Positions 1 to 7,874 of a stretch of 62,370 bases of DNA are shown in pieces; position 1 is the first letter of the stretch; each line of letters opens with the position of its first letter. The stretch comes from an uncultured Thiodictyon sp. (GTDB lineage: Bacteria; Pseudomonadota; Gammaproteobacteria; Chromatiales; Chromatiaceae), in assembly GCA_903837595.1 (NCBI GenBank), contig CAILVI010000133.1, positions 1 to 62,370 of the forward strand, written 5' to 3'. The position numbers and the translations under genes were made by a program. The notes under the pieces were generated by a model. The model saw only the letters and a program-made list of their open reading frames with translations. It was not told where the DNA came from and made no database searches.

Positions 1-333
1 CCAGTCAAGCCCGGCCGGTGCCGATCCTGCAACCGTGACCACCTGGTGAAGGTCCCAGGGCACCGGGCACCTTGCCCAGTCGAGGCCCTGCCGGCGCCGA
101 TCCTGCAACCGTGACCACCTGGTGAAGGTCCCAGGGCACCGGGCACCTTGCCCAGTCGAGGCCCTGCCGGCGCCGATCCCGCAACCGTGGCCACCTGGTG
201 AAGGTCCCAGGGCACCGGGCACCCTGCCCAGTCGAGGCCCCGCGGGTGCCGATCCTGCAACCGTGGCCACCTGGTGAAGATCCCAGGGCACCGGGCACCT
301 TGCCCAGTCGAGGCCCGGCCGGTGCCGTTCTGC
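1..333. repeat. 76-bp tandem repeat, about 4.4 copies
   Basis: Units begin at about 1, 76, 152, 228 and 304 (75, 76, 76 and 76 bp, then a partial copy). Each starts CCAGTCRAGG and carries CAACCGTGRCCACCTGGTGA in its middle, with a few substitutions between copies. Because 76 is not a multiple of three, any reading frame through it shifts from unit to unit, so it is non-coding. It lies beyond the 3' end of the tRNA-Thr gene and may continue left of the window. Confidence 0.9.
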
Positions 334-417
334 GGGTTACTGACTCCCGACTTAGAAGCGACCCGAGGAACGGCAAACGGTGCCGACTTTGCGTCGCGTG
401 GTTGCTCATTGGTTGCT

Positions 418-456
418 CAAAAGAAAACGGCCTAGACCATGAGAGTCTAAGCCGTT
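418..456 (-). terminator. Intrinsic terminator of tRNA-Thr
   Basis: On the minus strand, just after the tRNA CCA end, a 12-bp stem (plus-strand arms 426-437 and 445-456, one G-T pair) with a 7-nt loop is followed by a T-rich tail. This is a standard Rho-independent terminator for the tRNA transcript. Confidence 0.8.
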
Positions 457-463
457 GTTTTCT

Positions 464-539
464 TGGAGCCGGCGAGAGGAGTCGAACCCCCGACCCGCTG
501 ATTACAAATCAGCCGCTCTACCAACTGAGCTACACCGGC
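464..539 (-). tRNA. tRNA-Thr (anticodon UGU)
   Basis: Reading the minus strand from 539 gives a full 76-nt cloverleaf. It has a 7-bp acceptor stem starting GCCGGTG, the D arm GCTC..GAGC, the anticodon stem GCTGA/TCAGC around the loop TTTGTAA (anticodon TGT), a T arm with GGTTCGACTCC, and an encoded 3' CCA. The discriminator base is T. It decodes ACA threonine codons. It stands alone rather than in a tRNA cluster and is followed directly by a strong terminator. Confidence 0.96.
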
Positions 540-590
540 GAAAGGGACCAGCGCCTGCGGTGGCGCTGATCGGGAACAGAGTGTACAGGG

Positions 591-625
591 ATCGACCCGC
601 CTTGCGAAAGGGGGGGCGGGTCGAT
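591..625 (-). terminator. Hairpin at the end of the porin operon
   Basis: An 11-bp perfect GC-rich stem (591-601 with 615-625) lies 6 bp beyond the porin stop codon. The U-tract on the minus strand is weak, so it may be a poor intrinsic terminator or a 3'-end stabilising hairpin. Confidence 0.5.
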
Positions 626-630
626 TCTCG

Positions 631-2082
631 TCAGAACGCCAGCACCACCTCCGCCCGCATGAAGTAGGAACCATCCCGGCGATTGACGGCATAGAAGTCG
701 CCCGGGGCCAGGTATTCGGCGACCAAGTGCCCGGAGACGTACTTGTTGAACTTGGTCTTGACCCAGCCGGTGAAGAGGTGGCCGCGGAAGTTCCCGTTGT
801 GGCTGATGTTGAAGGCTTGGCTGGTGTTGCGCACGCTCTGCTGGTCGGCCCACATGGCATGGTAGTCGACCAGGACCTCGGTGGTCGGATGGACCTTGGC
901 GATCCAACCCAGGTTGGCACGAATCAGATTGGTGGCCTGACCGACCCGGCTATCCAGCGGCCACTGGTAGATCATCAGTTCGCTCCACTGGGGCCAGCGC
1001 CCCCAGAGGGGATCGAAGGCCTCGTTGTTCTTGGTACTCGGGTTATCGCCGGAGAGGTACTCAAAGTCCAGGTGCAGGCGGTTGGTCAGCTTGTCGTTGA
1101 AGGCGTAGGTCAGACGGCCGTTGAAGCCAAAGGCGGAGATGTTCTGACTGGGGACGTTGAAATTGACCCGATTCGTACCCCATTCGCCCGCCGCCTCAGC
1201 CCGCAGATTCCAGTGGGGCGTAAACTTGGAATCGATGCGGGTACCCACGGCATAGACACGTCCATCGTCCGGGGTGGAGGCGAAGGGGTAGCCGTTGTTG
1301 ACGCGTATATTTCCAGTGGTGTAATTCGGCCGGTTGCCCTTGTAGATGGCATAGAGGTCGAGATCCGTATCCTTCATCAGGGACTTGTTGCGGGCATAGA
1401 GGATGGCGCCCTGCTCGAACTGCTCGGTCTGATCCTCAATGGCGCCGTTCAATGGCTTGGGGAAGCGGTCCGTGTTGGGGGCATTGTTGATGTAGATCAG
1501 GTCGAAAGTGGTCTTGATGGCGTCGAACACATAGGTGGCGCGGGCGGCGTCCATGTAGATGGTGCGCGAGCCGTCGATCGGGGTGCCGTCCAGCACCAGC
1601 CAGCCGTTACCCAGAATGATGTCCTGGCGACCGGCCTTGAGCGACAGGTTGGTGTCGGCGATCTTCTTGAAGTCCAGACTCAGGCCATCGAACAGAACAC
1701 CGCCGTCGTACCAGGTCTGAAAGCCGGGTATCAGCGGCCACGCGCTTTTTGGGGGCAGGGTGTAATGACGACCCTCCCACATCAGGCGGGTATTCAGGGC
1801 AAAGTGCTCGCTCGGCGCCCACTGAGCCCAGCCGCGCAGACGGTAGCGCTGAAAGACGCGGTTCGCGGTGGGGCTCTCCAGACCCGTGTTGGCACCCGTG
1901 GCCGTCAGGGTATTCTGGGAGAGTCCGATGTTGCCGATGTACTCCTCGCGCAGGCGCGTATCCGCACCGAGGGTGAATTTGCCGAACGTTTGATCGGCCG
2001 CGGCGGGCAGGGTCGTCAGGGCGCAGAGTGCGGCCCCAGCGAGTACACGGGCGACGGCGGCCCGCCTGATGTTAGAGTTCAT
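631..2082 (-). CDS. Outer-membrane porin, alginate-export (AlgE-like) type
   Basis: A 483-aa protein with an N-terminal signal peptide (hydrophobic stretch ending LPAAADQ), then alternating amphipathic strands rich in Tyr, Trp, Arg and Asn, ending in the aromatic C-terminus VVLAF typical of outer-membrane barrels. The pattern (RLREEYIGN near the start, WEGRHY, LKAGRQDIILGNGWLVLDG) is that of the alginate-export/AlgE family, 18-strand porins for anionic solutes. I chose the ATG at 2082, which overlaps the upstream small gene by 11 bp, suggesting translational coupling. Being the last gene of a symporter operon, it probably brings the symporter substrate across the outer membrane. That substrate is not known from sequence; alginate itself is only the family name. 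Confidence 0.82.
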   Translation of the reverse strand: MNSNIRRAAVARVLAGAALCALTTLPAAADQTFGKFTLGADTRLREEYIGNIGLSQNTLTATGANTGLESPTANRVFQRYRLRGWAQWAPSEHFALNTRLMWEGRHYTLPPKSAWPLIPGFQTWYDGGVLFDGLSLDFKKIADTNLSLKAGRQDIILGNGWLVLDGTPIDGSRTIYMDAARATYVFDAIKTTFDLIYINNAPNTDRFPKPLNGAIEDQTEQFEQGAILYARNKSLMKDTDLDLYAIYKGNRPNYTTGNIRVNNGYPFASTPDDGRVYAVGTRIDSKFTPHWNLRAEAAGEWGTNRVNFNVPSQNISAFGFNGRLTYAFNDKLTNRLHLDFEYLSGDNPSTKNNEAFDPLWGRWPQWSELMIYQWPLDSRVGQATNLIRANLGWIAKVHPTTEVLVDYHAMWADQQSVRNTSQAFNISHNGNFRGHLFTGWVKTKFNKYVSGHLVAEYLAPGDFYAVNRRDGSYFMRAEVVLAF

Positions 2083-2242
2083 CTTCCACCTTCTTCTCTT
2101 CAATGGCCCAGGCGCGATCCTCGCGGGTCACCTCGTCGACCGCGGCATTACGCCGCACCACGCCATAGATCACGCTGATCGCGGTGACCGCGATGCAGCC
2201 CAGAAAGGCGGCCAGGACCATGGGGTCTGGAATGCCGAGCAT
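2072..2242 (-). CDS. Symporter small accessory membrane protein (56 aa)
   Basis: A short protein starting MLGIPDPMVLAAFLGC, with one transmembrane helix (about residues 8-27) and a charged cytoplasmic tail ending EEKKVEDEL. Small one-helix proteins of this type accompany sodium:solute symporters in many bacteria and are annotated as symporter small accessory proteins. It lies 81 bp downstream of the symporter and overlaps the porin start by 11 bp. I chose the ATG at 2242 because it is followed at once by the conserved-looking LGIPDP start and preceded by GGAGAG-like sequence. The second symporter in this window has no such partner. Confidence 0.75.
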   Translation of the reverse strand: MLGIPDPMVLAAFLGCIAVTAISVIYGVVRRNAAVDEVTREDRAWAIEEKKVEDEL

Positions 2243-2323
2243 GATTCTCTCCAATGGATTCGGATGGATTGACTGCGCGCAACGCACCGCCGGCGCGGTG
2301 CGGGCGGCGTGTGCATTCAGGGT

Positions 2324-4162
2324 CTAGCGACCGCTGGTTTCGGGAAAGCACAGCTCCAGGTGCCGAGCGTCAACCGCTTTGGTAACGGCGCTGACCAGGA
2401 TCAGCGTCAAGAACGCCAGCGGCAGGGCCACCACCACCGGGTCGACCATCGGCCAATTGGGAAAGCCGGCCAGGATACTGGTCTTGCCTCCGGTGACCTG
2501 CTGCACCAGACCGATGGCCGCGGCCTCCTTGGACTTGACCAGCAACAGCCAGAAGAGCGAAACGCCCAGGCCGACGAACATGGAGGCCAAGGCGCCGACC
2601 CGGGTCACCCGCCGCGAATAGAGCCCGCCGACAAAGGCAGGCAGGAAGGTCGCAGCACAGAGCCCGAAGAAGATCGCCGTAAAACGGGCGATCACATACT
2701 CCTCGCGCACGTTGTAGCTGATGGTGACGGACATCAGGAGCCCAAGCATGATGGCGATACGCATCACCAGCACGCTCGGCTCGGTGCCGTGCCGGCCGGT
2801 GATGCGCTCATAGAGGTCGCGCCCGGCGGCGGTCCCGATGGTATGGAACTGGCTCGACAGGGTACTCATGGCCGCCGCCAGCAGGCAGAGGAAGAAGACC
2901 AGCCCGAACCAGCGGGGCAAGGCGGTGGTGATGAAGGCCGGGATGATCTGGTCGACATCGCCCTTGGCATAGACCACCGAGGGCGCGCGGCCGCTGACCA
3001 GATTCAGGGGCTTGTCGGTAGAATCCAGCGCCGTCTCGTGGCCGGAGAGCACCATTGGCGCCAGCGTCGGCTGATTGGTCTTGGCGTTGATCACCGGCGC
3101 CCAGTGGCCGGGTCTGACCTCTTTCATCAAACCCACCAGGGCATAGCCCTTGGCGGCGTCGATCTCTTTGACCAGCTGCCCCTTGAGCAACGGCCCATGC
3201 TGGGCGAACCAGGCGTTGGACAGGCTGCCGACCACGAAGGGGGTGCCGGTCATCAGCATGATGAAGAGAGCCCCGATCGGCACCGCCCGATCCAACTCAC
3301 GACGGCTGCGCACGGTCATGAAGCGCACCACCAACTGCGGCTGGGCCAGGACGCCGATACCGACACCCAGGATGATGGCGGTGATCACGGTCCACCACAG
3401 GTCGTAGGTCGGCGCGCCCCAACCGAACGTGGGCATGACCGTCCAGCCCTGATGGCCCATGGCCTGCAGCGGCGCCGGGACCAGGTCCGCCATGCCGGTC
3501 AGGTATTGATGCGCCTCGCTCACCCCGCCGAGACTGTCGTAGGTGAACCAGAGCAAGAAGATCATGGCGACGATCATCACGATCCCCTGGAAGGTATCGG
3601 TATACATCACCGCCTTGAGCCCGCCGGGGATCACATAGGCCGCGGTCAGCAGGGCGAAGACCAGGAGCGCCATCTCAAAATCCACGCCAAACTCGCTGGC
3701 GGCAAAGACCGCACCGCCGGTCATCACCGCCGCCGCGTAGAGCGGCATGAAGATGAAGATCAGGAGCCCGGCGAAGACCTGGATCCCCTTGCTCTGGTAG
3801 CGTGCCCCGAGCAGTTCCGGGAAGGTGTGGGCGCCCAAGTGGTGGCCCAGGCGCCGGGTCGGCTCCCCCAACACGGTGAAGGCGAGCAGGATACCCACGC
3901 CGATATTGAGAAAGGTGAGCCACAGCAGACTCATGCCGAAGAGCCCGGCGACCCCGCCGAAGCCGACGATGGCCGCGGTGGAGATGAAGGTGGCCCCGTA
4001 GGAGATGGCCATGATCACCGGGTGGGCGCTACGCCCGCCGACCAAAAAGTCCGCCGCCGTGCGCGTGCCCCGGTAACCCAGCCAGCCCAGATAGCCAGTG
4101 GTCAGCAGATAGCCGACAATGACGACGATATCGACCCACCCCACCGAGGGATTAGTGGTCAT
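2324..4162 (-). CDS. Sodium:solute symporter (SSS family), copy 1
   Basis: A 612-aa multi-pass inner-membrane protein of the SSS/SLC5 family, which couples Na+ entry to uptake of a small organic solute. Family signs are the early GYLLTTGYLGWLGYRGTR segment, DFLVGGRS, ATFISTAAIVGFGG and a helix pair near PGGLKAVMYTDTFQG. A long hydrophilic segment (about residues 330-420) interrupts the usual helices. The start MTTNPSVGW was chosen because the copy-2 protein begins the same way and both are then exactly 612 aa. It heads an operon with the small accessory protein and the porin. The substrate cannot be read from sequence; a carboxylate or amino acid is plausible because a thioesterase is divergent. 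Confidence 0.88.
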   Translation of the reverse strand: MTTNPSVGWVDIVVIVGYLLTTGYLGWLGYRGTRTAADFLVGGRSAHPVIMAISYGATFISTAAIVGFGGVAGLFGMSLLWLTFLNIGVGILLAFTVLGEPTRRLGHHLGAHTFPELLGARYQSKGIQVFAGLLIFIFMPLYAAAVMTGGAVFAASEFGVDFEMALLVFALLTAAYVIPGGLKAVMYTDTFQGIVMIVAMIFLLWFTYDSLGGVSEAHQYLTGMADLVPAPLQAMGHQGWTVMPTFGWGAPTYDLWWTVITAIILGVGIGVLAQPQLVVRFMTVRSRRELDRAVPIGALFIMLMTGTPFVVGSLSNAWFAQHGPLLKGQLVKEIDAAKGYALVGLMKEVRPGHWAPVINAKTNQPTLAPMVLSGHETALDSTDKPLNLVSGRAPSVVYAKGDVDQIIPAFITTALPRWFGLVFFLCLLAAAMSTLSSQFHTIGTAAGRDLYERITGRHGTEPSVLVMRIAIMLGLLMSVTISYNVREEYVIARFTAIFFGLCAATFLPAFVGGLYSRRVTRVGALASMFVGLGVSLFWLLLVKSKEAAAIGLVQQVTGGKTSILAGFPNWPMVDPVVVALPLAFLTLILVSAVTKAVDARHLELCFPETSGR

Positions 4163-4274
4163 GCAAGCCCCCTGTTGCGTTTTTGTACCCAAATGTCGCG
4201 TTCGCCCGACAGGGGCGACGGGGCGGGAGAATACCCCAACGCCGGTTGCTTTTCCCGCGACAAAACGCAATTAA
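4163..4274. promoter_or_regulatory. Divergent symporter/thioesterase control region, copy 1
   Basis: The 112-bp space between divergent genes holds TTGCGTTTT (4175-4183) near the symporter and its inverted copy AAAACGCAA (4262-4270) near the thioesterase. It also holds GAGAATACCCCAA (read on the plus strand) and TTGCTTTTCC. The same elements in the same order recur before the second symporter (6687-6798). This suggests a shared regulator or promoter, but the sites are inferred by comparison only. Confidence 0.5.
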
Positions 4275-4679
4275 ATGCATGTTGTTAAGCGTTTCAAGAC
4301 ACCGCAGGGGAAATATTTCGTGGAAAGCTACAAAGTGGTGCGACCCGAGCACTTGAATCACTTCGGGTATCTGTTCGGCGGCTTCACGCTCATGTGGGTC
4401 GACGAGATCTCCTGGATCGCCGCCAGCCGGGACTATCCCGGGTGCAGTTTCGTGACCGTGTCGATGGACAAGGTGGAGTTCCGCCGCGGCGTGCATCAGG
4501 GCACCGTGCTGCGTTTCGTCGCGCGGGAGAGTAGCCAGGGGAACACCTCGGTGGAGTATGAGGTTCAGGTCTTCGCCGACGACTTGGAGACCGGCGCCGA
4601 GGAGGCCATCTTCCAGACCCACATCCGTTTTGTGTGTCTGGATGCGGCGGGGAAGAAGACGCCGCTGCCGCGGGGGTAG
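4275..4679 (+). CDS. Acyl-CoA thioesterase, hotdog fold
   Basis: A 134-aa protein of the YciA/ACOT hotdog group: VVRPEHLNHFGYLFGG carries the N...G.LFGG pattern of the active-site helix, followed by WVDEISWIAA, where an acidic residue normally acts. The product would hydrolyse acyl-CoA thioesters in the cytoplasm. Length and motif order fit a single hotdog domain that works as an oligomer. It starts at the ATG in the divergent control region shared with symporter copy 1, so the two are probably co-regulated. A linked role in uptake and CoA metabolism of a carboxylic acid is an inference. Confidence 0.82.
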   Translation: MHVVKRFKTPQGKYFVESYKVVRPEHLNHFGYLFGGFTLMWVDEISWIAASRDYPGCSFVTVSMDKVEFRRGVHQGTVLRFVARESSQGNTSVEYEVQVFADDLETGAEEAIFQTHIRFVCLDAAGKKTPLPRG

Positions 4680-4692
4680 AAAATCAGGCGCC

Positions 4693-4768
4693 GTTTTGCC
4701 ACGGAAAGACAAGGAAACATTCTTCTTTTTCCTTGCTTTCTTTGCTTTCCGTGTGCTTCCGTGGCAAG
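4693..4768. repeat. Imperfect inverted repeat between genes
   Basis: Left arm TTTTGCCACGGAAAGAC and right arm CTTTCCGTG...TTCCGTGGCAAG can fold into a long imperfect hairpin with an AT-rich centre (CATTCTTCTTTTTCC). It lies between convergent genes and looks like a genomic interspersed palindrome that could also stop transcription from either side. Confidence 0.6.
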
Positions 4769-4847
4769 AGATCCCCGCAACCTAACATCGACGGCCGGGA
4801 GTATGACCAAGGCCGGTCGCCCTTCAGGAGAGCCTATGCCGGAGGGC

Positions 4848-6686
4848 CTAGCGCCCGCTGGTCTCGGGAAAGCACAGCCCCAGGTGCCGCGCGTCCACCG
4901 GTTTGGTGAAGGCACTCACGAGCAGCAGGGTGAGGATCGCCAGCGGCAGGGCGACGATGATCGGGTCCACCATCGGCCAGTTGGGATAGCCCGCGAGCAC
5001 GCTCGTCTTGCCGCCGGTGAGCCATTGCACCAGGCCGATGGCGCTGGCCTCCTTGCTCTTGATCAGCAACAGCCAGAAGAGCGAGACACCCAGGCCGACC
5101 GCCATTGAGGCAAGCGCTCCGGCACGGGTCGCCCGCCGCCAGAAGAGCCCGCCGATATACGCGGGCAGGAAGGTCGCCGCGCACAGCCCGAAGAAGATGG
5201 CGGTGAAGCGGGCGATGACATACTCCTCGCGCACGTTGTAACTGATGGTCACGGACATCAGCAGGCCGATCATGATCGCGACACGCATCACCAATACGCT
5301 CGGCTCCCGCCCCGACTTGCCGGTGAGGCGCTCGTAGAGGTCGCGTCCAACGGCGGTACCGATGGTGTGGAACTGGCTCGAGAGCGTACTCATGGCCGCC
5401 GCCAGCAGGCAGAGGAAGAAGACCAGTCCGAACCAGCGGGGCACGGCGGCATTGATGAAGGTCGGAATGATCTGGTCCGGGTCCCCCTTGGCATAGACCA
5501 CGGAGGGCGAGCGGCCACTGACGAGCGCCAGTGGCTGACCGGCCGTATCCAGCCCCGCCTCGCGGCCGGTGAGGACCATCGGCGCTACCGTCGGCTGATT
5601 GGTCTTCGGGTTGATGACCGGTGCCCAGCGCCCGGGGCTGGCCTCTTTCATGAGGCCCACCAGTGCATGGCCTTTCGCGGTGTCGAGTTCCTTGACCACC
5701 TGGCCCTTGAGCAGCGGCCCATGCTGGGCGAACCAGGCGTTGGACAGACTACCCACCAGATAGGGCGTGCCAACCATCAGCAGGATGAAGACGGCACCGA
5801 TGGGCACGGCACGGTCCAGTTCCCGGCGACTGCGCACGGTCATGAAGCGCACCACCAGCTGGGGCTGCGCCAGCACCCCGATGCCCACCCCCAGGATGAT
5901 GGCCGTGACCACCGTCCACCACAGGTCATAGCCGGACGCCCCCCAGCCGAAGGCCGGCATGGCCGTCCAGCCCTGATGCCCGATAGCCTGCAGCGACGGC
6001 GGGACCAGGTCGGCCATGTCAGTCAGATAACGATGCGCCGGCTCGACCCCGCCCAGGCTCGAGTAGGTGAACCACAGCAGGTAGACCATGGCCACGATCA
6101 TCACCAGGCCCTGGAAGGTGTCGGTGTACATCACCGCCTTGAGCCCCCCGGGGATCACATAGGCCGCGGTGATCAGGGCAAAAACCAGCAGCGCCACCTC
6201 GAAGTCCACCCCGAACTGGGTGACGACAAAGACGGTGCCGCCGGTCATCACCGCCGCCGAGTAGAGCGGCATGAAAAGTGCGATCAGCGCCCCGGCAAAC
6301 ACCTGGACCCCCTTGCTCTGGTAACGGGCACCGAGCAGTTCGGGGAAGGTGTGGGTCCCCAGGTGGTGCCCCAGACGCCGGGTCGGCTCGCCCAAGACCG
6401 TGAACGCCAGCAAGATGCCGAACAGGATGTTGACGAAGGTGAGCCACATCAGGCTCATGCCGAACATGCCGGCGACCCCGCCGAAACCGACGATGGCCGC
6501 GGTCGAGATAAAGGTCGCCCCGTACGAGACCGCCATGACGACCGGATGGGCACTGCGCCCCCCGACCAGAAAATCGGCCGCCGTGCGCGTGCCGCGGTAG
6601 CCGAGCCACCCGAGGTAGCCGGTGGTCAGCAGATAGCCGAGGATGACGACGATATCGACCCAACCCACCGTGGGATTGCTGGTCAT
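4848..6686 (-). CDS. Sodium:solute symporter (SSS family), copy 2
   Basis: A 612-aa paralogue of the symporter at 2324-4162, the same length and nearly colinear without gaps, with most residues identical and differences clustered in the central hydrophilic segment (residues about 330-420). The start MTSNPTVGW matches copy 1. Unlike copy 1 it has neither the small accessory protein nor the porin after it; the next 170 bp hold only an inverted repeat. Its upstream region copies the divergent promoter of copy 1, with a scar of the thioesterase. It probably arose by duplication of the whole divergent unit and may have shifted substrate range or timing. Confidence 0.88.
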   Translation of the reverse strand: MTSNPTVGWVDIVVILGYLLTTGYLGWLGYRGTRTAADFLVGGRSAHPVVMAVSYGATFISTAAIVGFGGVAGMFGMSLMWLTFVNILFGILLAFTVLGEPTRRLGHHLGTHTFPELLGARYQSKGVQVFAGALIALFMPLYSAAVMTGGTVFVVTQFGVDFEVALLVFALITAAYVIPGGLKAVMYTDTFQGLVMIVAMVYLLWFTYSSLGGVEPAHRYLTDMADLVPPSLQAIGHQGWTAMPAFGWGASGYDLWWTVVTAIILGVGIGVLAQPQLVVRFMTVRSRRELDRAVPIGAVFILLMVGTPYLVGSLSNAWFAQHGPLLKGQVVKELDTAKGHALVGLMKEASPGRWAPVINPKTNQPTVAPMVLTGREAGLDTAGQPLALVSGRSPSVVYAKGDPDQIIPTFINAAVPRWFGLVFFLCLLAAAMSTLSSQFHTIGTAVGRDLYERLTGKSGREPSVLVMRVAIMIGLLMSVTISYNVREEYVIARFTAIFFGLCAATFLPAYIGGLFWRRATRAGALASMAVGLGVSLFWLLLIKSKEASAIGLVQWLTGGKTSVLAGYPNWPMVDPIIVALPLAILTLLLVSAFTKPVDARHLGLCFPETSGR

Positions 6687-6798
6687 GGGAACCCCCCTGT
6701 TGCGTTTGCACATACATTACCGCGTGCGCCCGACGTGGACGAACGGGCGCGAGAATACCCTAAGGTTCGTTGCTTTTCCTTGCAACAAACGCAATGAA
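6687..6798. promoter_or_regulatory. Divergent control region, copy 2
   Basis: It holds TTGCGTTT (6700-6707) and inverted AAACGCAA (6787-6794), CACATACATTA near the symporter opposed by AAATGTATGTC on the other side, and GAGAATACCCTAA plus TTGCTTTTCC in the same places as in copy 1. Conservation of these blocks amid otherwise diverged spacer suggests function in symporter transcription. Confidence 0.5.
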
Positions 6799-6849
6799 AT
6801 GTATGTCTAAATTCCTTGGGGGAGAAAACGCGGCTGCCGCGGGGGCTAG
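6799..6849 (+). pseudogene. Scar of a deleted acyl-CoA thioesterase gene
   Basis: The first bases (ATGTATGTCTAAATTCCTTG) occupy the place of the thioesterase start in copy 1 (ATGCATGTTGTTAAGCG). They run straight into AGAAAACGCGGCTGCCGCGG then GGGCTAG, which matches the last ~28 bp of the intact gene (4652-4679, AGAAGACGCCGCTGCCGCGG then GGGTAG). About 350 bp between the two ends are missing. This reads as an internal deletion in a duplicated thioesterase gene. Confidence 0.65.
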
Positions 6850-6898
6850 CTGTACGGGGGGCGTGCAAGCGCCGCCCCTTTCGGTGAAGAGCGGCGAA

Positions 6899-7261
6899 TC
6901 AGGTCTTGCGGTAGACCGTGCCGGTGAAGAGTCCGACCAACTCGCCCTGGCAGGACACCTCTACCTGGTAGACCCCGGTGCGCCGGGTCAGACTGACCTC
7001 GCGCGCGACCGCCTCCACGGTATCGCCGACGCGGGTCGGCCTGAAATACTCCATGTGTGCGCTCAACGACACGGCCAGGGTCCCGTGTGAGTTGGAGGCC
7101 AGCGCAAAGGCCGAGTCGGCCAAGGTAAACAGGAATCCACCGTGGGCGGAACCCCAGTTGTTCAGGTGCTCGGGGCGCAGTTGCACCCGCATCCGCGCCT
7201 CCCCCGGAGCGGTGGTCTCACCCTCGAAACCGAGCGAGATCATGAAAGGGTCCAGGTGCAT
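6899..7261 (-). CDS. PaaI-family thioesterase
   Basis: A 120-aa hotdog protein with the PaaI signature: RPEHLNNWGSAHGGFLFTLAD has the HGG turn and the acidic residue that activates water in this family. It hydrolyses acyl-CoA esters, often aryl- or hydroxyphenylacetyl-CoA. I prefer the start MHLDPFMISLG because the upstream in-frame extension is Arg/Pro-rich and not conserved-looking. It is not closely related to the thioesterase at 4275. It is convergent with the symporter scar region and divergent from the radC remnant. Confidence 0.8.
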   Translation of the reverse strand: MHLDPFMISLGFEGETTAPGEARMRVQLRPEHLNNWGSAHGGFLFTLADSAFALASNSHGTLAVSLSAHMEYFRPTRVGDTVEAVAREVSLTRRTGVYQVEVSCQGELVGLFTGTVYRKT

Positions 7262-7332
7262 AGCGGGTCTCCGGGGGGCGGTCAGGGTTGGGGCAGAGCG
7301 GCGGCGGTCTCGGGAATGCCGGCTCAAGGTGA

Positions 7333-7683
7333 CCCTATTGTCCGCGAACGGACACGCCGACGCACCTGGAGAAACTGCTCGCCCGGGGCGCGGCCGCCCT
7401 GAGCGATCAGGAGTTGCTGAGTGTGCGGGTCATCTCCATCGGGCTCATCGACCGCAGCCCGATCCCTCCGCGGGAGGTCTTTGCCGATGCGGTGGCGGAG
7501 CGCGCCTCCGGGCTCATCCTTGCCCACAACCACCCGGAGGGCGGCTTGCAGCCCTCAGCAGCGGATCTGGCGGCGACACGGCAATTGTGGACGGCGGGGG
7601 TGGTGCTCGGGATCGAACTCCTGGACCACATCATCTTCAACCGCAGCGGCTATTTCGACTTCCTGGAAGCGGGCATCGAGTAA
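7333..7683 (+). pseudogene. radC: radC remnant with internal deletion
   Basis: The open frame has no start codon in the right place. It reads HLEKLLARGAAALSDQELLS, which is the N-terminal RadC helix-hairpin region, and passes directly into RVISIGLIDRSPIPPREVF, which belongs about 100 residues later. The JAB/MPN metalloprotease motif ILAHNHPEGG and the usual C-terminus LDHIIFNRSGYFDFLEAG are present. The middle of the protein, including the HhH domain, is lost. An expressed fragment from an internal TTG or GTG is possible but unlikely to be a normal RadC. Confidence 0.8.
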
Positions 7684-7690
7684 GATGCCG

Positions 7691-7726
7691 GGCCTTGCCG
7701 GCCAGCTCGGTTTGGCCGGCAAGGCC
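7691..7726. other. Strong GC hairpin
   Basis: A perfect 13-bp stem (GGCCTTGCCGGCC, 7691-7703, with 7714-7726) and a 10-nt loop lie just after the radC remnant. No T-run follows, so it is either a remnant terminator or a repeat element. Confidence 0.5.
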
Positions 7727-7874
7727 AGCGCCACCAATCAATGCGCTTCGGGAATTCCCCCCTTAACGCCAGCCGCAACCCGGGCTACCATGTAAACTGG
7801 TCGCGGTGCTGCCCGTGCCAGACTCAACCCTGAGGTCCGCTCGGCGACCTTCCCTCTCATTCAAGGACCTCCCA

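Noticed and set aside
1-333. CRISPR array
   Set aside because: The 76-bp units are repeated along their whole length with no unique spacers and no cas genes nearby.
5-409. Open frame through the 76-bp repeats
   Set aside because: The repeat length is not a multiple of three, so the encoded sequence changes frame in every unit; it is a by-product of the repeat.
2309-4288. Long plus-strand open frame (about 660 codons) opposite symporter copy 1; similar ones opposite symporter copy 2 (5367-6797), the porin (727-2178) and the ATP-grasp gene (43495-44943, minus)
   Set aside because: They are mirror frames of real high-GC genes: His/Gln/Gly/Arg-rich, no family resemblance, no ribosome sites, and the opposite strand carries clear conserved proteins.
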